In this document: positions 1-8,226 of the stretch, piece by piece | How positions within the stretch are numbered: position 1 is the stretch's first letter | Layout: every line of letters begins with the position of its first letter | DNA from: Micavibrio_A sp040381535 | GTDB taxonomy: Bacteria; Pseudomonadota; Alphaproteobacteria; Micavibrionales; Micavibrionaceae | Length of the DNA: 43,384 bases | Assembly (NCBI GenBank): GCA_040381535.1 | Contig: JBEIHF010000015.1 | Coordinates: 1-43,384 of the forward strand | Reading direction: 5' to 3' | Notes under the pieces: model-generated | Told to the model about the DNA's origin: nothing | The model's database searches: none | What the model saw: the letters and a program-made list of their open reading frames with translations, nothing else | Position numbers and translations under genes: made by a program

Positions 1-40
1 AAGAGAACAAAGGCTAAAAGTTTTTAGAGAGAACATAAAA

Positions 41-71
41 GAAGCGGCTCCTGCGAAGGGGCCGCTTCTTT
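41..71. terminator. Rho-independent terminator, possibly bidirectional
   Basis: An 11-bp stem (41-51 pairing with 58-68, one G-T wobble) with a 6-base loop is followed by TTT on the plus strand. On the minus strand it is followed by TTTTATG. It lies 30 bp beyond the stop of the minus-strand DUF465 gene, so it most likely ends that transcript. It could also end an unseen plus-strand gene to the left. Confidence 0.75.
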
Positions 72-99
72 CATCCTAGGAAAGGATAACAGGGAATGC

Positions 100-273
100 C
101 TAACTAGCAATCCCCTCAATTTCTTCTTTCAGATGCAATCTCTGGCGCTTTAGAGCGCTCAGGTACCAATCGCTGGATCCGGGTTTACCCTGTTCGGTTT
201 CTATTTTGTGCGATAAGGCTGTGTGTCTCGTCTTCAAAGCTTCCAAGCGCGACACGGATGCGGTTTGAGGCAT
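100..273 (-). CDS. DUF465 (YdcH-like) small coiled-coil protein
   Basis: A 57-residue, highly charged, helical protein with the DUF465 layout: a first helix (LEALKTRHTALSHKIE), a short turn with SSDWYLSALK, and a second helix (KRQRLHLKEEIEGI). Members are small cytosolic proteins without a firmly assigned function. I chose the ATG at 273 because AAAGGAG sits 5 bases upstream. A TTG six codons further up lacks a ribosome binding site and overlaps this one. A sigma-70 promoter with a perfect TATAAT lies at 320-349, and a hairpin terminator at 41-71 closes the gene, so it is probably monocistronic. Family membership is from recognition of the motif, so it is likely but not certain. Confidence 0.8.
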   Translation of the reverse strand: MPQTASVSRLEALKTRHTALSHKIETEQGKPGSSDWYLSALKRQRLHLKEEIEGIAS

Positions 274-319
274 GTGATCTCCTTTCGTCAAAAGTTGTTT
301 AATTTTTAGTTAATGTAAA

Positions 320-349
320 ATTATAAGCACAGGACAGAGGATTACGCAA
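320..349 (-). promoter_or_regulatory. Sigma-70-type promoter of the DUF465 gene
   Basis: On the minus strand, TTGCGT (344-349) is separated by 18 bases from a perfect TATAAT (320-325), about 47 bp before the DUF465 start codon. An imperfect CtrA-like box (TTAA-N7-TTAT, 310-324) overlaps the -10 element. Confidence 0.5.
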
Positions 350-470
350 AGCTTTCATATTTTGTATTTTTATTAGGCTTTTTGTATCAAGAACGTGGCT
401 TAAGATGTTTCAATCGATTCAGTACGTTCACACCCATCTGCGAGAATGCTTATATTCCCACCTCATCTTT

Positions 471-508
471 AAATTTAACATAAGCAAAATTAACAAGATG
501 TTAAATTT
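471..508. repeat. Inverted repeat containing a CtrA-type box
   Basis: The arms AAATTTAACAT (471-481) and ATGTTAAATTT (498-508) are perfect reverse complements separated by 16 bases. Inside it, 490-504 reads TTAA-N7-TTAA, the core of the CtrA binding motif, and is itself palindromic (TTAACA-AGA-TGTTAA). It lies in the 268-bp gap between the stop of the aldehyde dehydrogenase and the DUF465 start. It could be a regulatory site for the latter, although it is over 200 bp upstream of that start codon. I see no gene in the rest of the gap (274-541). Confidence 0.45.
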
Positions 509-541
509 GGGAGAATCGGCACATTGGCTTAGGTGATGGAA

Positions 542-2044
542 CTACACATCAAAGACTACTCCTTGCGCCAAAGGCAGGCTGACCGAAAAGTTCACCGTTT
601 GTGTCTGTCTGCGCATGTAATTTTTCCACGAATCGGACCCGCTCTCGCGGCCCCCGCCCGTCTCTTTCTCGCCGCCGAACGCACCGCCTATTTCCGCGCC
701 GCTGGTACCTATGTTGACGTTGGCGATTCCACAATCGCTTCCCACCGCCGATAAGAACAATTCGGCTTCGCGGACATCGCGGGTGAAAATGCAAGACGAC
801 AAGCCCTGCGGCACATCGTTGTTAAGAGCAATGGCTTCATCGAATTCATCATAGGTCAAAACATATAGCAGCGGTGCGAAGGTTTCGTGACGCACGATGT
901 CGGATTGTTCCTTCATTTCCACGATGGCGGGTGTGGCGTAAAAACCACCTTTGCTTTTTACGCGCTCTCCGCCAACCAGCAATTTCCCCCCTTGAGATTT
1001 CGCGGCCTTGATAGCATGTTGCATGGAATTATAAGCACCTTCGTCGATCAATGGTCCGACCAATATATTTTTGTCGAGCGGATTTCCGATACGGATTGAT
1101 TTGTAGGCCTTTTGTAGTGATTTAAGCAAAGCGCTTTTTTGTTTCTTGTGCACGATCAGACGTCTTAAGCTCGTGCACCTCTGCCCCGCCGTACCGACGG
1201 CACCAAACAGAACAGCACGCACGACCATGTCGAGATCCGCCGTAGGGCATACGATCATCGCGTTGTTACCGCCAAGCTCGAGCAAGGATTTTCCCATGCG
1301 CGCGGAAACGGTTTGGGCGACGGCCTTACCCATACGCGTGCTGCCAGTCGCGCTGATAAGCGGAATATCTTTTTGTTCGCTGAGCGCTTTGCCCATATCC
1401 GCCATACCGATCAATACTTGGACGAGATTATCGGGGCATTCATGGCCCGATTTTTTGAAACGGGCGACGGCGCACGCAAAAATCTTTTCGCAGGCCAGCG
1501 CGGTAAGCGGTGTTTTTTCCGACGGCTTCCAGATTACGGGATCACCACAGATAAGAGCGAGCGCGGCGTTCCATGCCCATACTGCCACGGGGAAATTGAA
1601 TGCCGTGATAACACCGACAGGCCCTAGCGGCTGCCACGTTTCACGCATATGGTGCATCGGGCGTTCGGATGCCAGCGTCAAACCATAGAGCTGGCGTGAC
1701 AGGCCTGTGGCGAAATCACAGATATCGATCATCTCCTGTACTTCTCCCAAACCTTCGGAGAGAATTTTGCCAGATTCCAATGTTACGAGTGAGCCGAGAT
1801 CATCTTTGCAGGCGCGTAACTCCTCACCGAGCAAACGGACGAGTTCGCCGCGCACAGGTGCAGGCACCTTGCGCCATTGCGCAAAAGCCTTTACGGATTT
1901 TTTGGCCATCTTGGAAACATCCGATACTTTATGCATCGGGATTTTGCCAAGCAATTCACCGTTGATGGGTGAATGCACGGCCAAATCGCCCATAGAAAGA
2001 GTTGTTAGGCCGTTCGACTTAAGAATTTGTGGAAATGACGTCAT
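542..2044 (-). CDS. Aldehyde dehydrogenase, ALDH7 type (aminoadipate-semialdehyde / piperideine-6-carboxylate DH-like)
   Basis: A 500-residue NAD(P)-dependent aldehyde dehydrogenase. Visible landmarks are the cofactor segment FNFP (150-152) and WKPSEKTPL (172-180), the glycine motif TGSTRMGK (233-240), the catalytic base Glu256 in ELGGNN, and the nucleophile Cys290 in GQRCTS. The ELGGNNA form and the length are typical of the ALDH7/antiquitin group, which oxidises alpha-aminoadipate semialdehyde in lysine breakdown. That substrate is an inference. It overlaps the end of the upstream transporter gene by 26 bp on the same strand, so the two are probably co-transcribed and translationally coupled. 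No other lysine-catabolism gene is in the window, so the pathway role is not supported by context. Confidence 0.88.
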   Translation of the reverse strand: MTSFPQILKSNGLTTLSMGDLAVHSPINGELLGKIPMHKVSDVSKMAKKSVKAFAQWRKVPAPVRGELVRLLGEELRACKDDLGSLVTLESGKILSEGLGEVQEMIDICDFATGLSRQLYGLTLASERPMHHMRETWQPLGPVGVITAFNFPVAVWAWNAALALICGDPVIWKPSEKTPLTALACEKIFACAVARFKKSGHECPDNLVQVLIGMADMGKALSEQKDIPLISATGSTRMGKAVAQTVSARMGKSLLELGGNNAMIVCPTADLDMVVRAVLFGAVGTAGQRCTSLRRLIVHKKQKSALLKSLQKAYKSIRIGNPLDKNILVGPLIDEGAYNSMQHAIKAAKSQGGKLLVGGERVKSKGGFYATPAIVEMKEQSDIVRHETFAPLLYVLTYDEFDEAIALNNDVPQGLSSCIFTRDVREAELFLSAVGSDCGIANVNIGTSGAEIGGAFGGEKETGGGRESGSDSWKNYMRRQTQTVNFSVSLPLAQGVVFDV

Positions 2045-3698
2045 CTTTAAGGGCCTCCTTGGATTTGGCGGGACGCAGACGGGTTGCGTGGATTTCGCCG
2101 CTTTCCTCTAAAATCGGGAATGCCACCGTACATATATAGGTGTTGATACGGCGGTAGTCACGGATGATATCGAGGTGCAAAGAGCTGGTGGCGATAGTGG
2201 CCGGATTACCGCCGCGTAGACGGTCGATATGCGTGGTCATACCATCGATTTCGGCCTTGCGGATAGTTTCCTTGCCTTCTACCAAACGGCGGGCAGAATC
2301 TTTGTCGCCTGAAATGAATAGGGATTGTGCAAGTTGCACGCTTTCCAACACGAGTTTGTGTATATGTTCCAATTCCTTAAAACCCGCTTCGGAGAAATTG
2401 TACTGGTTCTTGATTTTCTTTTGAAGGATTGGCAACAGATTTTTATCGATGACGTCGCCGATATGTTCGATGTTGGTAGAAAAAGTTAAAATCTGCACGT
2501 AACGCTGTGCATCCTTGGGATCCATGAATTCCTGCGTCAGGCGCGCCATGTAGCTTTTGATAGCGGCATAAATTTCATCGACCGTATCGTCTTCCTCCTT
2601 AATGCAGGCAAGCAGTTTGTCGTCGTTTGTTTTCAAAACGCGAAATGTGTCTTCCAGCATCTGCTGGATGATATCGCCCATGCGCAGGGTTTCGCGCGCG
2701 GCAGAGGCCAGCGCGATCGAGGGAATGTCGAGATCCTTGTCGGACAAATATTTCGGTTTGCCCGGATCGTCCGACACGGGTCTGTCGGGCAACGCTTTTT
2801 TCAAAAGCTTGCTGAGTGCGCCTGTAAATGGCAGAAAGACCATCGCAAGGCAGATGTTGAATATGGTATGGAAGTCGACCAACTGTTTAGCGTGGTCGGT
2901 TTCGATCTTATCCATATAGGGCATGATCATTTGGATAAATGGGATCAGGGCGCAAACGCCTACTATACGGATCAGCATGTTGCCGAGCGGAATGCGCATG
3001 GCGTCCGGGTTATCACGTAGCGTGGAGATCAACGGGGCGATAGTACCGCCAATATTCGCCCCCAGCACCATGTAAAAAGCTATGATCAAAGGCAGAACGC
3101 CTCCTGCGACCAGCGACATCAATAGCAGAACGATGGCGAGCGAGGAATGTGCGATCCACGTAAAAAGAATGCCGAGCAGAACGGCAAAGAACGGATCAGA
3201 ATCCAGCGGCGCAAGAATAAGCGGCAAGGTTTCTGACGTTCTCAGCGGTATCGATGCTGTCTTGAGCATGGCAAGCGCCATGAGGATGAAGGCAAGACCG
3301 ATCAATATGCGGCCGACATTTTTTATACGCCCCGTATGTTCGATGGAGTACAGGATAAATCCCGCAATCATGAAAAAAGGCATAAGCGCGGAAATATTGA
3401 GAGAGAATAGCTGCGCCACCAAAGTGGTTCCAACATCGGCGCCGAGCACGATGGCAAGGCCTGTACTGGCATTCACCAAGCCCTGCGCCGCGAAACCCGT
3501 TACGATGAGCGTGGTCGCCATAGAGCTTTGCAAAACGGTTGTCATACCGAGGCCCGCAAAGAACGCAGTCAGGCGGTTGCCCGTGCATAAAGACAAAACC
3601 TTGTGCAATTGCGCCCCGAAACCGCGCGTCACACCCAAACGCAACAGTGTTATGCCCCATAACAAAAGGCACACGGCGGCGATAATGTTCAAAAGCAT
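2019..3698 (-). CDS. Na+/phosphate cotransporter family protein (NptA/YjbB-like) with PhoU-like C-terminus
   Basis: A 559-residue membrane protein. Residues 1 to about 310 hold many hydrophobic segments and the two inverted Na/Pi-cotransporter repeats. Each repeat carries the diagnostic serine motif: VLQSSMATT around 55-63 and IAHSSLAIV around 182-190. Residues from about 335 form a soluble helical region with PhoU-like features (DIIQQMLEDTF, HIGDVIDKNL). This is the architecture of YjbB-type proteins, which move phosphate, in E. coli outward when over-supplied. The direction of transport here is unknown. It overlaps the downstream aldehyde dehydrogenase by 26 bp and follows the DUF924 gene at 38 bp, so all three may form one operon. 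Confidence 0.88.
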   Translation of the reverse strand: MLLNIIAAVCLLLWGITLLRLGVTRGFGAQLHKVLSLCTGNRLTAFFAGLGMTTVLQSSMATTLIVTGFAAQGLVNASTGLAIVLGADVGTTLVAQLFSLNISALMPFFMIAGFILYSIEHTGRIKNVGRILIGLAFILMALAMLKTASIPLRTSETLPLILAPLDSDPFFAVLLGILFTWIAHSSLAIVLLLMSLVAGGVLPLIIAFYMVLGANIGGTIAPLISTLRDNPDAMRIPLGNMLIRIVGVCALIPFIQMIMPYMDKIETDHAKQLVDFHTIFNICLAMVFLPFTGALSKLLKKALPDRPVSDDPGKPKYLSDKDLDIPSIALASAARETLRMGDIIQQMLEDTFRVLKTNDDKLLACIKEEDDTVDEIYAAIKSYMARLTQEFMDPKDAQRYVQILTFSTNIEHIGDVIDKNLLPILQKKIKNQYNFSEAGFKELEHIHKLVLESVQLAQSLFISGDKDSARRLVEGKETIRKAEIDGMTTHIDRLRGGNPATIATSSLHLDIIRDYRRINTYICTVAFPILEESGEIHATRLRPAKSKEALKDDVISTNS

Positions 3699-3736
3699 AA
3701 GCGAGGCTATGAGGCGTTCTCCTTCAAAGAACTATG

Positions 3737-4288
3737 TTAGAAGCCGGCACCGGCCTGCGCAAGGTACTCTTCCTCGTCAGGCGTGGACATACGGGACAAA
3801 ATCTTATTGCGATGCGGGAAGCGGCCGTATTTTTCAATCACCTTCAAATGGCGCATGGCATAGTCATAGCCTAGAGGATCGTCTTTTTTCATTTTCTCAA
3901 AAAGATCGACGCATTTTCTCTGGTCGTTGAGGTTTTCACTGTGTTCGAAGGGCAAATACAAAAAACGCCGTTTCATAGGAGACAGCACCTGATCGAACCC
4001 TTTGGACAGAGCATATTTGGAAATCACCAGCGCCTTACCGTCGGAGGCGAATGCTTTGGCCGTTCCGCGGAACATGTTGCGGGGAAATTGGTCGAGCAAA
4101 AGCACGAGTGCGAGGCACCCGTCTGAATCATTTTTCCAGTCATCGAAAATCCCGCGCGACGCCTTGTCATAAACGTCGCCATAGCGCTCCTGAATTTCTG
4201 TATCGAACGCGGGATTGACCTGAAACCATTGGGGCGGCTGGGTCTGCTCGAACCAGAAATAGAGGATGTCCTTTTGAACATCTTTCAT
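3737..4288 (-). CDS. DUF924 family protein
   Basis: A 183-residue soluble protein with the DUF924 signature. The N-terminus reads ILYFWFEQTQPPQWF (8-22). The core motif LLLDQFPRNMFRGTAKAFA follows (63-81), then FLYLPFEHSE and a C-terminal GRFPHRNKILSR. The family is alpha-helical, has a TPR-like fold and no established reaction. It starts 17 bp after the end of the upstream small membrane protein, and the Na/Pi transporter follows at 38 bp, so co-transcription is likely. The family call is confident and the function is unknown. Confidence 0.87.
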   Translation of the reverse strand: MKDVQKDILYFWFEQTQPPQWFQVNPAFDTEIQERYGDVYDKASRGIFDDWKNDSDGCLALVLLLDQFPRNMFRGTAKAFASDGKALVISKYALSKGFDQVLSPMKRRFLYLPFEHSENLNDQRKCVDLFEKMKKDDPLGYDYAMRHLKVIEKYGRFPHRNKILSRMSTPDEEEYLAQAGAGF

Positions 4289-4305
4289 AAGAAGTGATTC
4301 TAAGC

Positions 4306-4638
4306 CTACTTGACGTTTTGTTCAAGCAGAGTGCGGATTTTACGCCTTTTGTCCGAGGCCAGATAAGCCATGACAGCGGCGGGAATAAACGGGACCAAGA
4401 TGGTGACCACGAAAAATGGGTCTTTAATGGCCGCGAAGGGATTGTCCTTGTAATGGGCGAGATAGATGTAGGCGAACAAGCATGTGCCGAACAAGGCCAG
4501 AATATCCGCGAAGATCTGGTAGACCTTGGCAGCGATAAGCAGCTTTCTCAGCTCCTGTCTTAATTCGGTTACATCCATGTCTTTTAAAAAGATGAAAGGC
4601 GTACAATCCCCGCTTCCGATTATACGCCCCTCACCCAT
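4306..4638 (-). CDS. Small two-helix membrane protein, unknown function
   Basis: At most 110 residues, with two clear hydrophobic segments (about 42-62 and 74-93), a charged amphipathic N-terminal helix (MDVTELRQELRKLL) and a basic C-terminus (SDKRRKIRTLLEQNVK). I do not recognise a family. The start is uncertain. The ATG at 4638 is 15 bp beyond the petBC stop and lacks a ribosome binding site. The ATG at 4578 (MDVTEL) gives a more natural 90-residue protein, and a TATAAT lies between the two at 4617-4622 on the minus strand. It is collinear with the bc1 operon and could be co-transcribed with it, but nothing in the sequence links it to the complex. Confidence 0.6.
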   Translation of the reverse strand: MGEGRIIGSGDCTPFIFLKDMDVTELRQELRKLLIAAKVYQIFADILALFGTCLFAYIYLAHYKDNPFAAIKDPFFVVTILVPFIPAAVMAYLASDKRRKIRTLLEQNVK

Positions 4639-4653
4639 GAATAAAAGTTAAAA

Positions 4654-7041
4654 TTAGTGGGCTTTTTCCCAGATTTTCTTCTTAACGCGGTACATCAGGA
4701 AGGCAAAAACGGCCAAGAATATGATGACTTTAATGCCTGTTTGCTTGCGTTCTTCCAATTCAGGCTCCGAAGCCCAGGCAAGGAATTGCGTCACATCATG
4801 TGCATATTGATCCACCGTGGTGGGTGATCCGTCCTCATAGGCCACGGCCCCTTCGAGGAGCGGTGCAGACATGGCAATCTTATTACCTGCCATATATTTG
4901 TTCCAGTGCTGGCCTGCAGCGAGCTCCGTCCCTGCTGGAGCAGCCTCGTAACCTGTCAGAATGCCATACACATAATCAGGTCCGCCGACACGGGCTTTAA
5001 CGATCAAGGACAGATCGGGAGGCAAAGCGCCGTTGTTGGAAGCCTTCGCCTGATTATCGTTCAGATAGGGGGATTTGAAATGATCGCTCGGTTTACCGGG
5101 GCGTTCGAACATTTCGCCCTCTTCATCCGGACCGTCTATGTACGTGTATTCGGCTGCTACCGATTTGATCTGGTCTTCGGTGTAGCCGAGGGCCGAAAGA
5201 TTGCGGTAAGCCACACGCTTCATGCCATGGCAGGCGGCGCAGACTTGTTTGTAAACCTGGAAACCACGTTGCAGGGCGGCGCGATCATAGGAACCGAACG
5301 CCCCTTTGAAATGCCAGTCTTGCTTGGGGAGTTCAGGCGCGTGATGCCCACCACCAGCAGCAGCGGCTTGTTCCTCGCCGGCTTCTGCAGGAGCCGAATG
5401 CTCGGACTCAGCTGTGCTTTCTTCGCCGGATCCTTCTTGCCCTTCGGCAGGAGTTACTACTTTTTCTTCGTCCGCGGTTGCTGCTTTCGTGTGTTCGACA
5501 GGTGCTGCTTCTTTGTCCGCTTTGGCAAAAGCCTGCGTCGGAGCAAAAGCTACGAGACCGATAGCAAGCAATGCAACCAAAACTGATTTGGGCATGGACA
5601 TCACGGCTTCGTGAATGCTTCCGGGCACGCGCTGCACGGTTTCGTTGTTGTTGAGCCACGGCAAGATCGCGAGGAAGAATCCGAAATAGTATAGCGTCGT
5701 TATCTGCGCCAGCGGAACCCAAAAACCCTCTGCAGGTTTGGAACCGCAAACGCCAAGGACAACGAATACTGCCAGCAATACATAAACCGACGTGCGAAAC
5801 CATGGGCGGAACCGCGCGCTGCGCACGGGGTGGTTGTCAATAAACGGCAGCAAGAACAGAACCGCGATGGAACCGAACATCGCCAGAACGCCGCCGAGTT
5901 TTGCAGGCATCAAGCTTAAGGATTGGAACGGGATCAAATCGATGACCGGTTTCAGCATGGAAACATCCTTGAAGAATGCCAGCAATGAACCGGGAATGGC
6001 CAGAAGAACGGCCACTGCAATAATCGGTTTGATCTTGCTTGCGATGCGTTGGTCCGGCGTCTTGACCCAGCAATATTGGTGAACCATGACCACGGCTATC
6101 GCCCCTGCCCCTGCCAGATAAATATTCAAATCGAACGTAATGGCGCGCAAGATAGCGTAGAATGGCAGGAAGTACCATTCGGGCACGATATGCGCCGGTG
6201 TCACCAGCGGGTTCGCAGGGATGTAGTTGTCGGGGTGGCCCAAGGCGTTGGGCATAAAGAACACGAAAGCGGCGTATACAATGAGGAATATCAAAATGCC
6301 AAACGTATCCTTCATCGTGTAATACGGATGGAAGGGCAGCGTGTCCTGCGGCCCTTTGACATCTATGCCAAGCGGGTTGTTGGAACCCGTGACATGCAAT
6401 GCCCAGACATGGAGGAACACGACCGCAATAATGACAAACGGCAGAAGGTAATGCAGCGCGAAGAAGCGGTTCAGCGTCGGATTGTCTACCGAGAAGCCGC
6501 CCCAGAGCAGCGTGACTATGGAATCCCCTACGAGCGGAATGGCGGAGAACAAATTCGTGATTACGGTCGCGCCCCAGAAAGACATTTGTCCCCACGGCAA
6601 AACGTATCCCATGAACGCGGTCGCCATCATCAAAAGCAAAATGGTAACACCGAGCATCCATAGCAATTCGCGCGGCTTTTTGTACGATCCATAATACAGG
6701 CCGCGAAAGATGTGTATGTACACGGCTATAAAGAAGAACGAGGCGCCATTGGCGTGAAGATAGCGAAGCATCCAGCCGTGCTTGACATCGCGCATGATGC
6801 GCTCGACGGAATCGAACGCGCCTGCAGCGGATGGGTTGTAATGCATGGCAAGTAATATACCGGTCAAAATCATGGTGACGAGCATAACCATCGCGATAGC
6901 GCCGAAATTCCAGAAATAGTTGAAATTCTTCGGAGTCGGAAATACGCCGTATTCCCTTTGCATCATCGTGAAGATTGGCAGGCGACTATCCACCCACTCG
7001 ATCACCGGATTGTCGAAAGCTTTGCGTTCTGTGGAACCCAT
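4654..7041 (-). CDS. petBC: Fused cytochrome b / cytochrome c1 of the bc1 complex (FbcH-type polyprotein)
   Basis: A 795-residue fusion. Residues 1-430 are a complete cytochrome b. The four haem ligands His96/His110 and His197/His211 have the canonical 14-residue spacing, and the Qo-site motif PEWY is at 287-290. A hydrophobic segment ending ATQ/AFA (about 485-506) looks like an internal signal peptide. An acidic Ala/Glu-rich stretch (about 507-570) follows. The cytochrome c1 domain has haem-binding CAACH (601-605), the probable axial Met in KIAMSAPL, and a C-terminal anchor helix. In Bradyrhizobium the same fusion (fbcH) is cut after translation into two subunits. There is no stop or frameshift between the halves. 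It lies 22 bp after petA, as in a fbcFH operon. Role: quinol oxidation and reduction of cytochrome c in the inner membrane. Confidence 0.96.
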   Translation of the reverse strand: MGSTERKAFDNPVIEWVDSRLPIFTMMQREYGVFPTPKNFNYFWNFGAIAMVMLVTMILTGILLAMHYNPSAAGAFDSVERIMRDVKHGWMLRYLHANGASFFFIAVYIHIFRGLYYGSYKKPRELLWMLGVTILLLMMATAFMGYVLPWGQMSFWGATVITNLFSAIPLVGDSIVTLLWGGFSVDNPTLNRFFALHYLLPFVIIAVVFLHVWALHVTGSNNPLGIDVKGPQDTLPFHPYYTMKDTFGILIFLIVYAAFVFFMPNALGHPDNYIPANPLVTPAHIVPEWYFLPFYAILRAITFDLNIYLAGAGAIAVVMVHQYCWVKTPDQRIASKIKPIIAVAVLLAIPGSLLAFFKDVSMLKPVIDLIPFQSLSLMPAKLGGVLAMFGSIAVLFLLPFIDNHPVRSARFRPWFRTSVYVLLAVFVVLGVCGSKPAEGFWVPLAQITTLYYFGFFLAILPWLNNNETVQRVPGSIHEAVMSMPKSVLVALLAIGLVAFAPTQAFAKADKEAAPVEHTKAATADEEKVVTPAEGQEGSGEESTAESEHSAPAEAGEEQAAAAGGGHHAPELPKQDWHFKGAFGSYDRAALQRGFQVYKQVCAACHGMKRVAYRNLSALGYTEDQIKSVAAEYTYIDGPDEEGEMFERPGKPSDHFKSPYLNDNQAKASNNGALPPDLSLIVKARVGGPDYVYGILTGYEAAPAGTELAAGQHWNKYMAGNKIAMSAPLLEGAVAYEDGSPTTVDQYAHDVTQFLAWASEPELEERKQTGIKVIIFLAVFAFLMYRVKKKIWEKAH

Positions 7042-7063
7042 TTGTATTACCCCTTGTCCTGTC

Positions 7064-7618
7064 TTAGCCGATCAAGATTTTTGTATCGGCGAGGAATTCA
7101 TATTTCGGCACGGCCAGATTTTTCGGCGCGGGGCCTTTTCTGATACGGCCTGACGTGTCGTAGTGCGAACCGTGGCACGGGCAGAACCAGCCGCCGTATT
7201 CGCCTTTGACGTCCGTGGATTTTTGTCCCTGCGGTACGCAACCAAGGTGCGTGCATATACCGACGAGGACGAGCCATTCAGGTTTCTTCACGCGGCTTTC
7301 ATCCGTTTGCGGATCGCGCAGTGCGGAAACATCCGTTGTCTCTGCAGAATTGATTTCTTCGGGTGTGCGGCGGCGAATGAAAACAGGTTTGCCTTGCCAC
7401 ATCACAGTGATCGCCTGACCGGATTCGATCGGCGTCAAATCCACCTCGGTGGTGGAAAGGGCGACCGTGTCCGCTGCGGGGTTCATCTGATCGATAAACG
7501 GCCATGCAACCGACCCTGCCCCTACCGCGCCGAAGGCTGCTGCGGTTAGAAAAAGGAAATCGCGGCGGCCTTCGTCCTCGTGCGCGCCATGATCGGGGGC
7601 TGGATTTTCTATACTCAT
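7064..7618 (-). CDS. petA: Ubiquinol-cytochrome c reductase, Rieske iron-sulfur subunit
   Basis: A 184-residue subunit of the bc1 complex. It carries a twin-arginine-like N-terminus (GRRDFLFLTAAAFGAVGA, 17-34) that serves as uncleaved membrane anchor. The two 2Fe-2S ligand boxes CTHLGC (122-127) and CPCHGSHYD (146-154) are intact. They supply two Cys and two His ligands plus the stabilising disulfide cysteines. A Pro-rich GPAPKNL strand follows box II, as expected. It is the first gene of the petA-petBC operon. The divergent 126-bp gap to trmL contains a perfect 13-bp palindrome at 7688-7700 that may be an operator. Confidence 0.97.
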   Translation of the reverse strand: MSIENPAPDHGAHEDEGRRDFLFLTAAAFGAVGAGSVAWPFIDQMNPAADTVALSTTEVDLTPIESGQAITVMWQGKPVFIRRRTPEEINSAETTDVSALRDPQTDESRVKKPEWLVLVGICTHLGCVPQGQKSTDVKGEYGGWFCPCHGSHYDTSGRIRKGPAPKNLAVPKYEFLADTKILIG

Positions 7619-7687
7619 ATTGTGCTATGCCGTTCTTGAATTTGGATTTTATGCCAGAATTAACGCTTTGGAGTACCATCAAAAACC

Positions 7688-7700
7688 CTTGTCGGACAAG
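7688..7700. promoter_or_regulatory. Perfect 13-bp palindrome in the petA-trmL divergent promoter region
   Basis: CTTGTC-G-GACAAG is perfectly symmetrical and lies 70 bp upstream of petA and 45 bp upstream of trmL. It does not match the FNR box. It may be an operator or only the foot of a small hairpin. Confidence 0.3.
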
Positions 7701-7744
7701 AGAGGAAATGTGGAATCTCCGCAGAAAAGATCATACAGTGCGAC

Positions 7745-8224
7745 ATGACCCCGATCAATCTGGCTTTATACCAACCTGAAATCCCCCAAAACACCGGCGC
7801 GGCCATGCGCCTGACGGCCTGCCTTGGCATGACTTTGGACATCATCGAACCCACCGGTTTTGTATGGGATGAAGCCAAAATACGCCGTTCGGCCATGGAT
7901 TACATTGATTTCGTCAAACTGAAGAAGCATACCGACTGGAATGCGTTCCGCGCCGCCTACCCCGATCGGCGCATCATACTTATGACCACGAAATCGGACC
8001 AATCTTATCTTAATTTTACGTTTCAGGCTGGCGACATATTGCTGGCCGGTCAGGAAAGCGCGGGCGCCCCTGCCTTCGTCCACGAGAGCGTCGATGCCCG
8101 GATCACCATCCCTATGGCTTCGGGGCCACGCTCTCTCAATGTCGTGAATGCCTGTGCGATGATACTGGGAGAGGCTTCAAGACAGGTGCAATTGGCCGAA
8201 AAACAGTTTAAGAACGTGGGGTAA
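7745..8224 (+). CDS. trmL: tRNA (cytidine/uridine-34-2'-O)-methyltransferase
   Basis: A 159-residue SPOUT-class methyltransferase of TrmL size. The N-terminal LALYQPEIPQNTGAAMRLTACLG (5-27) is the family hallmark. The SAM-binding knot region is visible in ILLAGQESAGAPAFVHE (99-115) and in IPMASGPRSLNVVNACAMILGEA near the C-terminus. The enzyme methylates the ribose of the wobble base in certain leucine tRNAs, using S-adenosylmethionine. It starts a plus-strand pair with hemF, whose ATG follows the trmL stop by only 2 bp, so the two are co-transcribed. Confidence 0.94.
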   Translation: MTPINLALYQPEIPQNTGAAMRLTACLGMTLDIIEPTGFVWDEAKIRRSAMDYIDFVKLKKHTDWNAFRAAYPDRRIILMTTKSDQSYLNFTFQAGDILLAGQESAGAPAFVHESVDARITIPMASGPRSLNVVNACAMILGEASRQVQLAEKQFKNVG

Positions 8225-8226
8225 CC

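Noticed and set aside
3082..3930. A 282-codon plus-strand frame opposite the Na/Pi transporter
   Set aside because: Reverse reading of membrane helices; no promoter or ribosome binding site.
7020..7060. The petBC fusion as a sequencing or assembly artefact
   Set aside because: Both halves keep all cofactor ligands, the internal signal-like segment and linker are in frame, and the same fusion is known from Bradyrhizobium.
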